From the NCBI GenBank assembly GCA_902789345.1, contig CADANT010000010.1:1-58966 (forward strand): a DNA stretch of 58,966 nt. The letters are read 5' to 3'. A program made the translations under genes and the position numbers. Of the stretch, positions 19,043-28,881 are shown piece after piece (position 1 is the stretch's first letter; each line of letters begins with the position of its first letter). The notes beneath the pieces are model-generated. The model saw nothing but the letters and a program-made list of their open reading frames with translations, made no database searches and was not told the DNA's origin. Source of the stretch: an uncultured Ruminococcus sp. (GTDB lineage Bacteria > Bacillota > Clostridia > Oscillospirales > Acutalibacteraceae).

Positions 19043-19534
19043 ATGTTTATTAACTATTTAATCGTGTTCCTGATTTCAATGGTTCCTATTGTTGAGCTGC
19101 GTGGAGCAATTCCTGTTGCAGTAGGTATGGGACTTGATCCTGTAATTTCATACATAGTATGTATTGTGGGAAATATGCTTCCTGTTCCTATAATTTACTT
19201 TTTTGCAAGAAAAGTTCTTTTATGGGGTAAGGATAAGAAATTTATCGGCAAATTTTTTACCTTTTGTATCGAAAAGGGTGAAAAGGGCGGCAGAAAACTA
19301 CAGGCTAAGGCAGGTAACGGCTTGTTTATAGCACTTATGCTTTTTGTAGGTATACCGTTGCCGGGTACAGGCGCATGGACAGGTACACTTGCAGCAAGCT
19401 TCCTTGATATGGGCTTTAAAAAGAGCGTTATTGCGGTAATGCTTGGTGTAATTATTGCAGGTATTATTATGGCTCTTGCAAGTATGGGATTGTTTGGCGG
19501 CATAAGCTTTTTATTTGCCCCAAATAAAGCATAA
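19043..19534 (+). CDS. Small multi-drug export family protein
   Basis: A 163-residue membrane protein of the COG2426 / Sm_multidrug_ex family, with four to five helices. Typical segments are PIVELRGAIPVAVGMGL at the N-terminus, GNMLPVPIIYFFAR, and FVGIPLPGTGAWTGTLAA in the middle. The family name rests on weak evidence and the substrate is unknown. ATG start after AAAGGAGA. It is divergent from the vanZ-like/MATE operon, with its own promoter region. Confidence 0.82.
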   Translation: MFINYLIVFLISMVPIVELRGAIPVAVGMGLDPVISYIVCIVGNMLPVPIIYFFARKVLLWGKDKKFIGKFFTFCIEKGEKGGRKLQAKAGNGLFIALMLFVGIPLPGTGAWTGTLAASFLDMGFKKSVIAVMLGVIIAGIIMALASMGLFGGISFLFAPNKA

Positions 19535-19555
19535 TTTAATAATATTGATTAACAT

Positions 19556-19581
19556 AGGCAGCGTAGGCTGCCTTGTTTTTT
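19556..19581 (+). terminator. Terminator abutting the next ribosome binding site
   Basis: Stem AGGCAGC/GCTGCCT with a GTAG loop and then TGTTTTTT. AGGTGA, the ribosome binding site of the oxidoreductase at 19592, begins at the next base, so no separate promoter fits between them. Confidence 0.8.
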
Positions 19582-19591
19582 AGGTGATAAA

Positions 19592-20860
19592 ATGGATTTT
19601 ATAAAATGCAATGTGGCAATAGTAGGCGGCGGTGCTTCGGGCTTAATGGCGGCGGTTGAGCTGGCAAAGTCAGGAAAAGGTCTAAAGGTTGCCGTGTTTG
19701 AGCACCATTCCAAGGTTGGCAGAAAATTAATGGCAACAGGCAACGGAAGATGCAACCTTACAAATAAAAACCTTACGGTAAATTCATACAGAGGCGGCAC
19801 AGAATATTTAGAAAGCGTACTGCAAAAGTATAACAGTAACTACATTACAAATTACTTTTCTGATATTGGTCTTGTAACCTATGCCGACGACCAGGGCAGA
19901 GTGTACCCTTTAAGTAACAATGTTTCCTCTGTTTATGACTGCATAACCGATTATGCCTTTTCAAAAGGCGTTGACTGTTACTGTGATGTTACTGTAAAAA
20001 AGATAATTCCCGAAAAAAAGGGCTACACGCTTTTAAGCGATGATTATAGAATTTTTGCCGAGAATGTTATACTTGCCTGCGGAGGCAAGGCAAGTGCAAA
20101 GCTTAGTACAGACGGTTTAGGCTATAACCTGCTTAAAAGCCTGGATATATCTGTAACTAATATTATGCCGTCACTTGTTCAGGTGCCTTGCAGTAACAGG
20201 TGCTTGACAAATTTAAAAGGACTTCGTGTAAAAGGTGAAATATCCCTTGAAATAGGTAACAAAATTATAGGAAAAGAATCCGGGGAAATCCAGTTTGCCA
20301 AGGGCGCTTTAAGCGGAATAAGCGTTTTTCAGCTGTCCGGGTATGTAAGTGAATATTTCAGCAATAGGAAAAACAAAGATAATATTGCGTTTTATTTAGA
20401 CTTAATGCCAAATTCTACTGCACAGGAATGTTTGGAATTATTAAAAAGCAGAGCAAACAGTCTGCACTGGTACAAGCTGTCAAATTTTTTTGACGGCTTT
20501 TTGCACAAAAGAGTTGCCTCAGCTTTATACAGCGAATGTGGAATAAAAGACATACAGAGAACAGCGTCAACACTGACAAAAAATGAAATTACAAGACTTG
20601 CGCATTGTATAAAGGGCTGGAAATTCACCCCAACAAATGCCGGAGAATTTGACAATGCACAGGTTACATCAGGCGGTGCATCCTGTAAGGAAATTGATTT
20701 TAACAGCTGTCAAAGCAAAAAACACCCTCACCTTTACATAGTAGGGGAGTTAGTTGATGTTGACGGCATTTGCGGCGGATACAATTTACACTGGGCATGG
20801 TCCAGCGGTATAATGGCCGCAAAGAATATTCTGAAAGGTTATGGTAAAACAAATGATTAA
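19592..20860 (+). CDS. HI0933/BaiN-family FAD-dependent oxidoreductase
   Basis: A 422-residue flavoprotein with the N-terminal dinucleotide fold VGGGASGLMAA (residues 9-19), the family signature KVGRKLMATGNGRCNLTN, and a C-terminal GGYNLHWAWSSG that closes the FAD site. The family (COG2081) includes proteins annotated as BaiN, but the physiological substrate of most members is unknown and a bile-acid role should not be assumed. It overlaps the start of the next flavoprotein by 8 bp, so the two form an operon. Confidence 0.87.
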   Translation: MDFIKCNVAIVGGGASGLMAAVELAKSGKGLKVAVFEHHSKVGRKLMATGNGRCNLTNKNLTVNSYRGGTEYLESVLQKYNSNYITNYFSDIGLVTYADDQGRVYPLSNNVSSVYDCITDYAFSKGVDCYCDVTVKKIIPEKKGYTLLSDDYRIFAENVILACGGKASAKLSTDGLGYNLLKSLDISVTNIMPSLVQVPCSNRCLTNLKGLRVKGEISLEIGNKIIGKESGEIQFAKGALSGISVFQLSGYVSEYFSNRKNKDNIAFYLDLMPNSTAQECLELLKSRANSLHWYKLSNFFDGFLHKRVASALYSECGIKDIQRTASTLTKNEITRLAHCIKGWKFTPTNAGEFDNAQVTSGGASCKEIDFNSCQSKKHPHLYIVGELVDVDGICGGYNLHWAWSSGIMAAKNILKGYGKTND

Positions 20861-22454
20861 ATTAAGCAATATAACCTTGCCGGTAGATTATAATGACAAT
20901 ACCATATTATCAGAGGCTGCAAAGCAGTTAAAAATAAATAAGAAAGAGATTGCAGATTTTGAAATGCTAAGACTTTCTGTAGATGCCAGAAAGAAAAACA
21001 AAGTACATTATACTGCAACAGTGGGTATAACTCTAAAAGGCGGCAGTGCTAAGGAAAATGAAATAATAAAAAAGAATAAAAAACTTTCACTGCAAACTGT
21101 AAAACCGTATACCTACTATGTTAAAAATATTAAAAAGCCAAGCCTGCCGCCGGTTGTTGTAGGCGCAGGACCTGCCGGACTGTTTTGCGGACTTGTACTT
21201 GCCCAAGCCGGAGCTTGCCCTGTAATCATTGAGAGAGGCAAGGGAGTTGAACAGCGCCAAAAGGATGTGGAGAGCTTTTGGAAAACAGGAAAGCTTAACG
21301 AAAATTCAAATGTACAGTTTGGCGAGGGCGGTGCAGGAACATTTTCTGACGGCAAGCTAAATACAGGTACAAAGGATATTCGCAGTAAAAAAGTGTTGCA
21401 GGAGTTTGTAAAGCATGGTGCACCAAAAGAAATATTATACAACGCTAAGCCGCACATTGGTACGGACAAGCTTCCAAGCGTAGTTAAGGGTATTCGTGAA
21501 GAAATAATTCGTTTAGGCGGCAAAGTTCTATTTAAATCACAGCTAACAAATATTTTTATTAACAACGGGGCAGTATGTGCCGCAGAGGTGCGCTCCGACA
21601 ACACAGTTACTAAAATTGACTGTAACAACCTTGTACTTGCTTTGGGACACAGTGCCAGAGATACATTTGAAATGCTGAATAATCTAGGCTTTGTAATGGA
21701 GCAAAAGCCGTTTTCCGTAGGTGCCAGAATAGAACATTTACAAAGCAGTATCAACAAGGCTCAATACGGCGAATTTGCAAACAAGGGCAACTTAGGTGCG
21801 GCCGATTATAAACTGGCAGTGCATTTAAACAGCGGCAGGGGAGTATATACATTTTGTATGTGTCCCGGCGGTACAGTGGTTGCAGCGACAAGCGAGAAAA
21901 ACCGCCTTGTTACCAACGGTATGAGCAAATTCAGCCGAGCAGAAAAGAATGCAAACAGCGCTTTGTTAGTTGGTGTGTCACCAAGTGATTTTGGCAGTGA
22001 GCATATTCTAGCAGGTATGTATTTTCAGCGCAAACTCGAGGAACAGGCGTATATACTGGGTGAGGGGGGCTATAAAGCTCCTGTACAGCGTGTTGCCGAT
22101 TTTTTGGCAAATAAAAAGACAACCTCATTTGGTGAAGTATTGCCAAGCTACACGGCAGGCGTTACAATGGCAGACATTAATAAATGCTTGCCAAAGTATA
22201 TTTCAGATTCACTCAAAGAGGGAATATTACTGCTTAACAACCGACTAAACGGCTTTTCAAACGGTGACGCTTTGCTTACAGCTGTTGAAACCAGAAGCTC
22301 GTCACCTGTAAGGATACTCAGGGGTGACAATATGCAAAGTGTAGGTGTGGCAGGTGTGTACCCGTGCGGTGAGGGTGCAGGTTACGCCGGCGGAATAATG
22401 TCGGCCGCAGTTGACGGAATTAAGTGCGCAGAGGCAATTGTCAATTTATTGTAA
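20853..22454 (+). CDS. FAD-dependent dehydrogenase, COG2509 family
   Basis: A 533-residue flavoprotein. An N-terminal domain of about 95 residues, rich in Lys, precedes the FAD fold VVGAGPAGLFCGLVLA and the family-specific VQFGEGGAGTFSDGKLNTG. The C-terminal FAD contact is YPCGEGAGYAGGIMSAAVDG. The physiological reaction is not established for this family. ATG 20853 (MIKLSN) fits homologues; another ATG 12 bp earlier has its possible ribosome site too close. The gene overlaps the upstream oxidoreductase and is probably coupled to it. Confidence 0.85.
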   Translation: MIKLSNITLPVDYNDNTILSEAAKQLKINKKEIADFEMLRLSVDARKKNKVHYTATVGITLKGGSAKENEIIKKNKKLSLQTVKPYTYYVKNIKKPSLPPVVVGAGPAGLFCGLVLAQAGACPVIIERGKGVEQRQKDVESFWKTGKLNENSNVQFGEGGAGTFSDGKLNTGTKDIRSKKVLQEFVKHGAPKEILYNAKPHIGTDKLPSVVKGIREEIIRLGGKVLFKSQLTNIFINNGAVCAAEVRSDNTVTKIDCNNLVLALGHSARDTFEMLNNLGFVMEQKPFSVGARIEHLQSSINKAQYGEFANKGNLGAADYKLAVHLNSGRGVYTFCMCPGGTVVAATSEKNRLVTNGMSKFSRAEKNANSALLVGVSPSDFGSEHILAGMYFQRKLEEQAYILGEGGYKAPVQRVADFLANKKTTSFGEVLPSYTAGVTMADINKCLPKYISDSLKEGILLLNNRLNGFSNGDALLTAVETRSSSPVRILRGDNMQSVGVAGVYPCGEGAGYAGGIMSAAVDGIKCAEAIVNLL

Positions 22455-22513
22455 CCATTATTCTAAATAATAGTGATGTTTACATAACTATTGCCAAATA
22501 ATGTGCTGTAATT

Positions 22514-22583
22514 CTAATCAAAATATAAAAAATTATAAAATTTATGTAATTGATTAGACTTTTAAAGAAATATTTTGTATAAT
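22514..22583 (+). promoter_or_regulatory. Promoter region of the envelope operon
   Basis: TTAGAC (22554-22559), an 18-nt spacer and TATAAT (22578-22583) make a plausible promoter. CTAATCAA (22514-22521) and TTGATTAG (22550-22557) form an inverted repeat whose right arm overlaps the -35, but the region is very AT-rich. The remaining leader to 22717 is about 125 nt and holds GGACAT/ATGTCC arms; no known riboswitch is recognised. Confidence 0.5.
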
Positions 22584-22717
22584 GTACTTTATAGGATAAA
22601 ATACATAGGACATATTGTTGGGTTTAATTAAATGAATTTACATAATGTCCATGGTGTATTATAACGAGTTCTAGGTATATTATATTTTGTAAGTTAACGG
22701 TTAGGAGTTTATAAATT

Positions 22718-23743
22718 ATGAAGTATATATCATTTGTAGTGCCAAGCTATAATTCTCAGGATTATTTAGAGCGTTGTGTAGACACTTTGATACCGGATAA
22801 CACAGATATTGAAATAATTATTGTAAATGACGGTTCAACTGACAGAACTGCTGAGATAGCTGACGCCTACAAAGAAAAATACCCTGACACTGTTAGGGTT
22901 ATACATAAAAAGAACGGTGGTCACGGTTCAGCCGTAAACGCAGGCTTAGCAGCAGCTCAGGGTGAATACCTAAAGGTGGTTGACTCTGACGACTGGCTGG
23001 ACGATAAGGAGCTTATGAAGCTGCTTGACCAGCTAAAAAAATGGCGGACAAGCAACACAAGAGTAGACCTTGTTATGTTTAACTACCTATATGACCATTT
23101 GTTTGAACATAAGACAAAAGAAATGGCTTACAGAAATGTTTTTAAAGAGGGCGAAATTGTAGACTGGGATCATATCGGTAATTTTGCACCGTCACAGTAT
23201 ATTATTATGCATTCAACAATGTTCCGTACAGATGTTCTTAGGGAGTCGGGCGTTGTATTGCCAGAGCATACATTTTATGTTGATAATATTTTTACACATC
23301 AACCATTGTCTTATGTAAAATCTATATGTTACTTGGATCTAAATTTGTATCACTATTTTATAGGCAGGGATGACCAGTCTGTAAACGAAAAGGTACTTAT
23401 GAAGCGTATTGACCAGCAAATAAGAGTTACAAAGATGATTTTAGACAGAGTAACTACCGAGCAGGAGCGTAACGCGCCTAAGAAGCTTAGAAAATATTTA
23501 GTAAGGAATTTGTCAATTATGATGACTATTTCCTGTATTCATTTGTTAATGATAAACACACCAGACGCTATGGAAAAGCGTAAGGATTTGTGGAATACTG
23601 TTAAAGATCGTGACCCAAAGCTTTACAGAAAGCTGCGTTACCGCACATTAAGCGGCGGTACATATCTGCCTCTTGGCAAGGTAGGGGACAAAGCCACCAT
23701 GGGCGGATACAAATTGGCTCAGTCTATTTACAAATTTAATTAA
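22718..23743 (+). CDS. Family 2 glycosyltransferase
   Basis: A 341-residue GT-A fold enzyme. The nucleotide-sugar binding core is clear: VVPSYNSQDYLERCVDTL at the N-terminus, IIIVNDGSTDRTAEIA (33-48), GGHGSAVNAGLAAAQGEYLKVVDSDDW, with the metal-binding DSDD at 89-92. No membrane helix is seen, so it acts at the inner face of the membrane or in the cytosol. The sugar and acceptor cannot be read. It heads a three-gene operon with a papain-fold-like protein and a flippase-like membrane protein, suggesting envelope glycolipid or glycopolymer work. Confidence 0.88.
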   Translation: MKYISFVVPSYNSQDYLERCVDTLIPDNTDIEIIIVNDGSTDRTAEIADAYKEKYPDTVRVIHKKNGGHGSAVNAGLAAAQGEYLKVVDSDDWLDDKELMKLLDQLKKWRTSNTRVDLVMFNYLYDHLFEHKTKEMAYRNVFKEGEIVDWDHIGNFAPSQYIIMHSTMFRTDVLRESGVVLPEHTFYVDNIFTHQPLSYVKSICYLDLNLYHYFIGRDDQSVNEKVLMKRIDQQIRVTKMILDRVTTEQERNAPKKLRKYLVRNLSIMMTISCIHLLMINTPDAMEKRKDLWNTVKDRDPKLYRKLRYRTLSGGTYLPLGKVGDKATMGGYKLAQSIYKFN

Positions 23744-23777
23744 CCCGTTAAGTGCAAATTTAAAGGAAGGTATATAA

Positions 23778-24377
23778 ATGGAAAAATTGTATATAGCTTT
23801 TGTAGATACTCCGGGTCTGTTCGCTTCCATGATTAGGCGTGTTGTTAATATGAATTATGTTCATGTTGTGCTTTCTTTGGACGAGGACTTATTTGAGGCA
23901 TACAGCGTTGGCAGACGCCACCCAAGCGTGCCGCTTATTTCAGGCTTTGAAAGGGAAGAGCTTGACAAGGTTTATCATAAATTTCCAAAAGCAAACTATA
24001 GGATTTCATACATTGAATGTACAAGGAAGCAAAAACAAGCTATAGCTAAACAGCTAAGAGAGTGTTACAAAAACAGATTTAACTATCACTACTGTACAAT
24101 AGGGTTGCCATTTTTGCTTATGAATAAGGAATTCTACCAAAAAAATCACTATACCTGCTCCTCTTTTACAGGTCGTATACTTGAGGATAACGGTATAAAT
24201 CTTTTTGACAAGCATTTTTCACTGGTAACTCCAAGGGATTTTTACGACTTAAATTTGCCGTATATATATGAGGGCCCTCTTGAACCGTTAGCTAAAAAAT
24301 ATATAAATATGAAGTCGATTCAGTGTGATATTGAAAATTTTGCACCTCAGGAATCTTTAAGTGAATATTATGAATAA
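23778..24377 (+). CDS. Probable permuted NlpC/P60-like (papain-fold) protein
   Basis: A 199-residue protein without signal peptide or membrane helix. The N-terminal half has a conserved-looking strand YVHVVLSLDEDLFEAYSVGR with His29 and Glu40; the C-terminal half has HYTCSSFTGRILEDNGI with Cys127 at the start of a helix. His before Cys is the order seen in circularly permuted papain-like hydrolases (YiiX/LRAT type), and it recalls uncharacterised Firmicutes proteins with an HVSISLD...YSFGR pattern. Catalytic assignment is inference. It lies 34 bp after the glycosyltransferase with AAGGAAGG ahead, and overlaps the next gene by 17 bp. Confidence 0.65.
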   Translation: MEKLYIAFVDTPGLFASMIRRVVNMNYVHVVLSLDEDLFEAYSVGRRHPSVPLISGFEREELDKVYHKFPKANYRISYIECTRKQKQAIAKQLRECYKNRFNYHYCTIGLPFLLMNKEFYQKNHYTCSSFTGRILEDNGINLFDKHFSLVTPRDFYDLNLPYIYEGPLEPLAKKYINMKSIQCDIENFAPQESLSEYYE

Positions 24378-25452
24378 ATTGAAAAAAATTAATAAAAATG
24401 TTTTAGGCGTTATTATACTTGTGGTACTTGTGGTACTTACAATGTGGATGATTCTAAAAGATAATGACATTGCCTCTGTTTGGCAGGCAATGCTTACACT
24501 GCAGCCGGGGTGGCTGATTTTAGCCTGCTTTGCCGCTGTGTTCTTTGTGTGCGGCGAAGGCTTTATGATATGGTATTTACTGCGAAAAATGAAAAGCAAA
24601 CCGTCGCTGCTTAACTGCTTTGGCTACTCCTTTGTAGGATTTTTCTTTTCGGGAATAACACCGTCAGCTACAGGCGGACAGCCTATGCAGCTTTATTATA
24701 TGACGAAAGATAAAATTAAAATATCCGATTCTACCGTTGCGCTAACCATAGTTGCTACACTGTACAAGTTTGTATTGGTGCTTATCGGTATTTTTATGGC
24801 GGTGTTCTTCAACGGAACGCTGCATAAATACCTAAAGGGATATATATATCTTTATTATTTTGGGCTTGCCTTAAATGCCGTTGTGGTAGCAGCACTGCTG
24901 TTTTTGATGATTAACCCAAGGGCGTTCCGCAAAATACTGATTAAGTGTGAACACGCTTTGGTACGAATCAGAATTTTAAAGCCTTCTATGAAACGAGCAA
25001 GAAAGCTTACAAACATTGCAACAGAATACAACAACGCTGTTATGGCGTTTGTGCATAATGTTAAACCTATAATAGCAACAACCGTTATGACGGTTGTTCA
25101 ACGAATGAGTATATTCTTTGTAACCTATTGTATATACCGTGGAATGGATTTAAACGAAAAGGACATTGTTCTTATAACCGTTTTACAGGCCTCTGTATAT
25201 GTTGCTGTTGATATGCTTCCTTTGCCGGGTGCACAGGGAATATCAGAGCTTATGTACCAAACAGTATTTAGCACTGTTTTTGCAGGTGCACTGCTTCCGG
25301 CGTCTGTACTTATCACCCGTGGAGTAAGCTTCTATTTACCGCTTATTATTGGTGCCGTTGCAACATTTATATTCCAGCTTACCCGTAACAAATTTGAAAG
25401 AACTAAAGAAGATAAAGAATTAGAAGAGCTAAGAGAAATAGCCAACGGATAA
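24361..25452 (+). CDS. Flippase-like / lysylphosphatidylglycerol synthase TM-domain protein
   Basis: A 363-residue polytopic membrane protein of the UPF0104 / LPG_synthase_TM family, related to the flippase part of MprF but without the synthase domain. The family hallmark GFFFSGITPSATGGQPMQLYYM lies near residues 95-115, and LPLPGAQGISELMY near residue 285. The GTG at 24361 is preceded by AGGA with 8 nt spacing, better placed than the ATG 9 bp later. It ends the operon, just before a terminator. It may move a lipid-linked product of the glycosyltransferase; the substrate is unknown. Confidence 0.83.
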   Translation: MNIMNKLKKINKNVLGVIILVVLVVLTMWMILKDNDIASVWQAMLTLQPGWLILACFAAVFFVCGEGFMIWYLLRKMKSKPSLLNCFGYSFVGFFFSGITPSATGGQPMQLYYMTKDKIKISDSTVALTIVATLYKFVLVLIGIFMAVFFNGTLHKYLKGYIYLYYFGLALNAVVVAALLFLMINPRAFRKILIKCEHALVRIRILKPSMKRARKLTNIATEYNNAVMAFVHNVKPIIATTVMTVVQRMSIFFVTYCIYRGMDLNEKDIVLITVLQASVYVAVDMLPLPGAQGISELMYQTVFSTVFAGALLPASVLITRGVSFYLPLIIGAVATFIFQLTRNKFERTKEDKELEELREIANG

Positions 25453-25457
25453 ACAAA

Positions 25458-25494
25458 AAGACTGCTGTGGATTTAACCCCCGGCAGTCTTTTTT
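25458..25494 (+). terminator. Terminator of the envelope operon
   Basis: Stem AAGACTGC (25458-25465)/GCAGTCTT (25483-25490), extended inside by imperfect TGG/CC pairing, then a run of T. Confidence 0.85.
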
Positions 25495-25685
25495 CTAACT
25501 ATTATTACCTAAACCCAAAGATGAACTAATAATTTAAGGCAAGTCATAAAACCGGCACCTATGTGTAATAGGCTAAAGTAAAATGGTAAAAATTAATAAT
25601 CTGTAGAATATGCTTTCTTAAGTAATGCGTCTGTCTATTTCGCTTAAAAGCAGATATATCATACAAATTTTCACACAAAGCATAT
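25495..25685. other. Intergenic spacer with no recognised feature
   Basis: About 190 AT-rich bases between two terminators. I see no open frame, tRNA, promoter of note or known RNA motif. Confidence 0.5.
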
Positions 25686-25718
25686 TAAAAAGCCCCACTG
25701 CCTTAAGGCAGTGGGGCG
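25686..25718 (-). terminator. Terminator of the minus-strand lipoprotein gene
   Basis: Perfect stem GCCCCACTGCC/GGCAGTGGGGC around TTAA at 25692-25717. On the minus strand it is followed by TTTTT. Confidence 0.9.
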
Positions 25719-25736
25719 AAAAGTTATCGGAATATT

Positions 25737-26237
25737 TTATTCTGTTGCACTGCTTTTGTCTAAAATAGACTTGTCATACTTAAGCTCCAGTATTACAGAA
25801 CCGTCACTGTTAGTGTACCTCATAATCATAACAGGGTCTTTAATGTCAGTTTCCTCAATAACCTGCTTCATATATGGAGTAAAAATAGCAATATTGCTGT
25901 CAGGGTCTTTTCCAAGTACAGACTTCACTTTGTCAAGCTTATCCTCCGAAATCTGCTTTTGATACTTGTATTCAAACACTAAGTTGTTGTCCTCTACAAA
26001 GACATCAAAAGTAAATACACTTGAATCAGACAAATCCTTTATAGACTTGATAGACTCCTGAACATCTGAAGATTCAAAGTATTCCTTCATATCTTTGAAT
26101 TTCTTTGAACTGTCAGCAGCTGATGACGAACTGCTTTCGGTATTACTACTACCACTGGCGTTTGAATTTTGGCTTGTACAGGCTGTGGCAGACAAAAGTG
26201 CGGCTGCACACATAATCACTGCAAAAATTTTTTTCAT
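25737..26237 (-). CDS. Secreted lipoprotein of unknown function
   Basis: A 166-residue lipoprotein: signal peptide MKKIFAVIMCAAALLSATA with the lipobox cysteine at Cys20, then a Ser/Asn-rich linker to about residue 45. A soluble alpha/beta domain follows with a KFKDMKEYFESSDVQ start and alternating strands. It recalls DUF4854-type lipoproteins of gut Clostridia, but I cannot confirm the family. It is anchored on the outer face of the membrane. Monocistronic, with its own terminator, a strong promoter, and a perfect palindrome next to the transcription start. The RBS AAGGAGAGAG lies 7 nt before the ATG. Confidence 0.75.
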   Translation of the reverse strand: MKKIFAVIMCAAALLSATACTSQNSNASGSSNTESSSSSAADSSKKFKDMKEYFESSDVQESIKSIKDLSDSSVFTFDVFVEDNNLVFEYKYQKQISEDKLDKVKSVLGKDPDSNIAIFTPYMKQVIEETDIKDPVMIMRYTNSDGSVILELKYDKSILDKSSATE

Positions 26238-26274
26238 TGTTTCTCTCTCCTTAGCTGTTACCTCATTTTAGCAT

Positions 26275-26290
26275 AATTTACCGGTAAATT
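26275..26290. promoter_or_regulatory. Perfect 16-bp palindrome, candidate operator
   Basis: AATTTACCGGTAAATT reads identically on both strands. It sits a few bases after the predicted transcription start of the lipoprotein gene, where a bound dimer would block elongation or open complex formation. There is no loop, so an RNA hairpin is unlikely. Confidence 0.6.
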
Positions 26291-26299
26291 GCCTAGTTC

Positions 26300-26327
26300 A
26301 TTATATCATATATTTATCTTGTTACAA
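26300..26327 (-). promoter_or_regulatory. Promoter of the lipoprotein gene
   Basis: On the minus strand TTGTAA (26327-26322), a 16-nt spacer ending in TGA, and TATAAT (26305-26300). The TGA before the -10 makes it an extended -10 promoter. Bases 26328-26500 beyond it are AT-rich with nothing recognised. Confidence 0.7.
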
Positions 26328-26501
26328 TAGTATAATTAAAAATTTATAACCAATGATATTTTAAAATAAGATCGCATTTATATAAAGATTATGCAAAAGA
26401 ACTTTATTACTTATCGTTATAAAAATTAATTGTTTATAGCAACAATAAATAAACACCTTATGCTTTTAGAAAATTTTGCATATATTTTGTTTTCTCAAAA
26501 C

Positions 26502-26527
26502 AAAAAACCGCTTGTCTAAGCGGTTTT
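26502..26527 (-). terminator. Terminator after tRNA-Ser(CGA)
   Basis: Stem AAAACCGCTT/AAGCGGTTTT at 26504-26527; read on the minus strand it ends in a run of T, 7 nt after the tRNA 3' end. Confidence 0.85.
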
Positions 26528-26534
26528 TGCAAAA

Positions 26535-26626
26535 TGGCGGAGATGAAGAGATTTGAACTCTTGCGTCGGAGTTACCGACCTACTGGTGTTCGAAGCCAGA
26601 CCCTTCAGCCACTTGGGTACATCTCC
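26535..26626 (-). tRNA. tRNA-Ser (CGA anticodon)
   Basis: A 92-nt class II tRNA with the CCA encoded. Acceptor GGAGATG/CATCTCC, D-arm CCCAAGTGGCTGAAGGG, anticodon loop TTCGAAC (anticodon CGA, reading UCG), long variable arm GTCGG/CCGAC, and T-arm AAGAG/CTCTT with TTCAAAT. The anticodon stem CTGGC/ACCAG has a C-A mismatch next to the loop. Confidence 0.9.
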
Positions 26627-26641
26627 AAATTATTAAAATAA

Positions 26642-26669
26642 AAAGCACTTCAGCTAATAGAAGTGCTTT
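26642..26669 (-). terminator. Terminator between the two serine tRNAs
   Basis: Stem AAAGCACTTC/GAAGTGCTTT, then TTTTATTTTAAT on the minus strand. Its first base is the last base of the upstream tRNA's CCA, so the hairpin starts right at the tRNA end. Confidence 0.75.
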
Positions 26670-26761
26670 GGCGGAGAGACGGGGATTCGAACCCCGGAAG
26701 CGGTTATTACCGCTTACATGATTTCCAATCATGCTCCTTCGGCCATCTCGGACATCTCTCC
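26669..26761 (-). tRNA. tRNA-Ser (GGA anticodon)
   Basis: A 93-nt class II tRNA with encoded CCA. Acceptor GGAGAGA/TCTCTCC, anticodon stem CATGA/TCATG with loop TTGGAAA (anticodon GGA), long variable arm AGCGG/CCGCT, and T-arm CGGGG/CCCCG with TTCGAAT. All stems are well paired. Confidence 0.95.
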
Positions 26762-26861
26762 AAACAGCAATTAGAATTATATCAGACACCAGCGGCAAAG
26801 TCAAGCTTTTTTGTAATAGAGGGTGTTGAATTTTTACTAAAAAAAGGGTAAAATAATATAA

Positions 26862-28868
<2,007 letters not shown>

Positions 28869-28881
28869 GGAAGTGTATCTT

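Noticed and set aside
21116-21757. Minus-strand open frame of 213 codons
   Set aside because: Shadow of the COG2509 flavoprotein gene; composition is that of a reversed coding strand.
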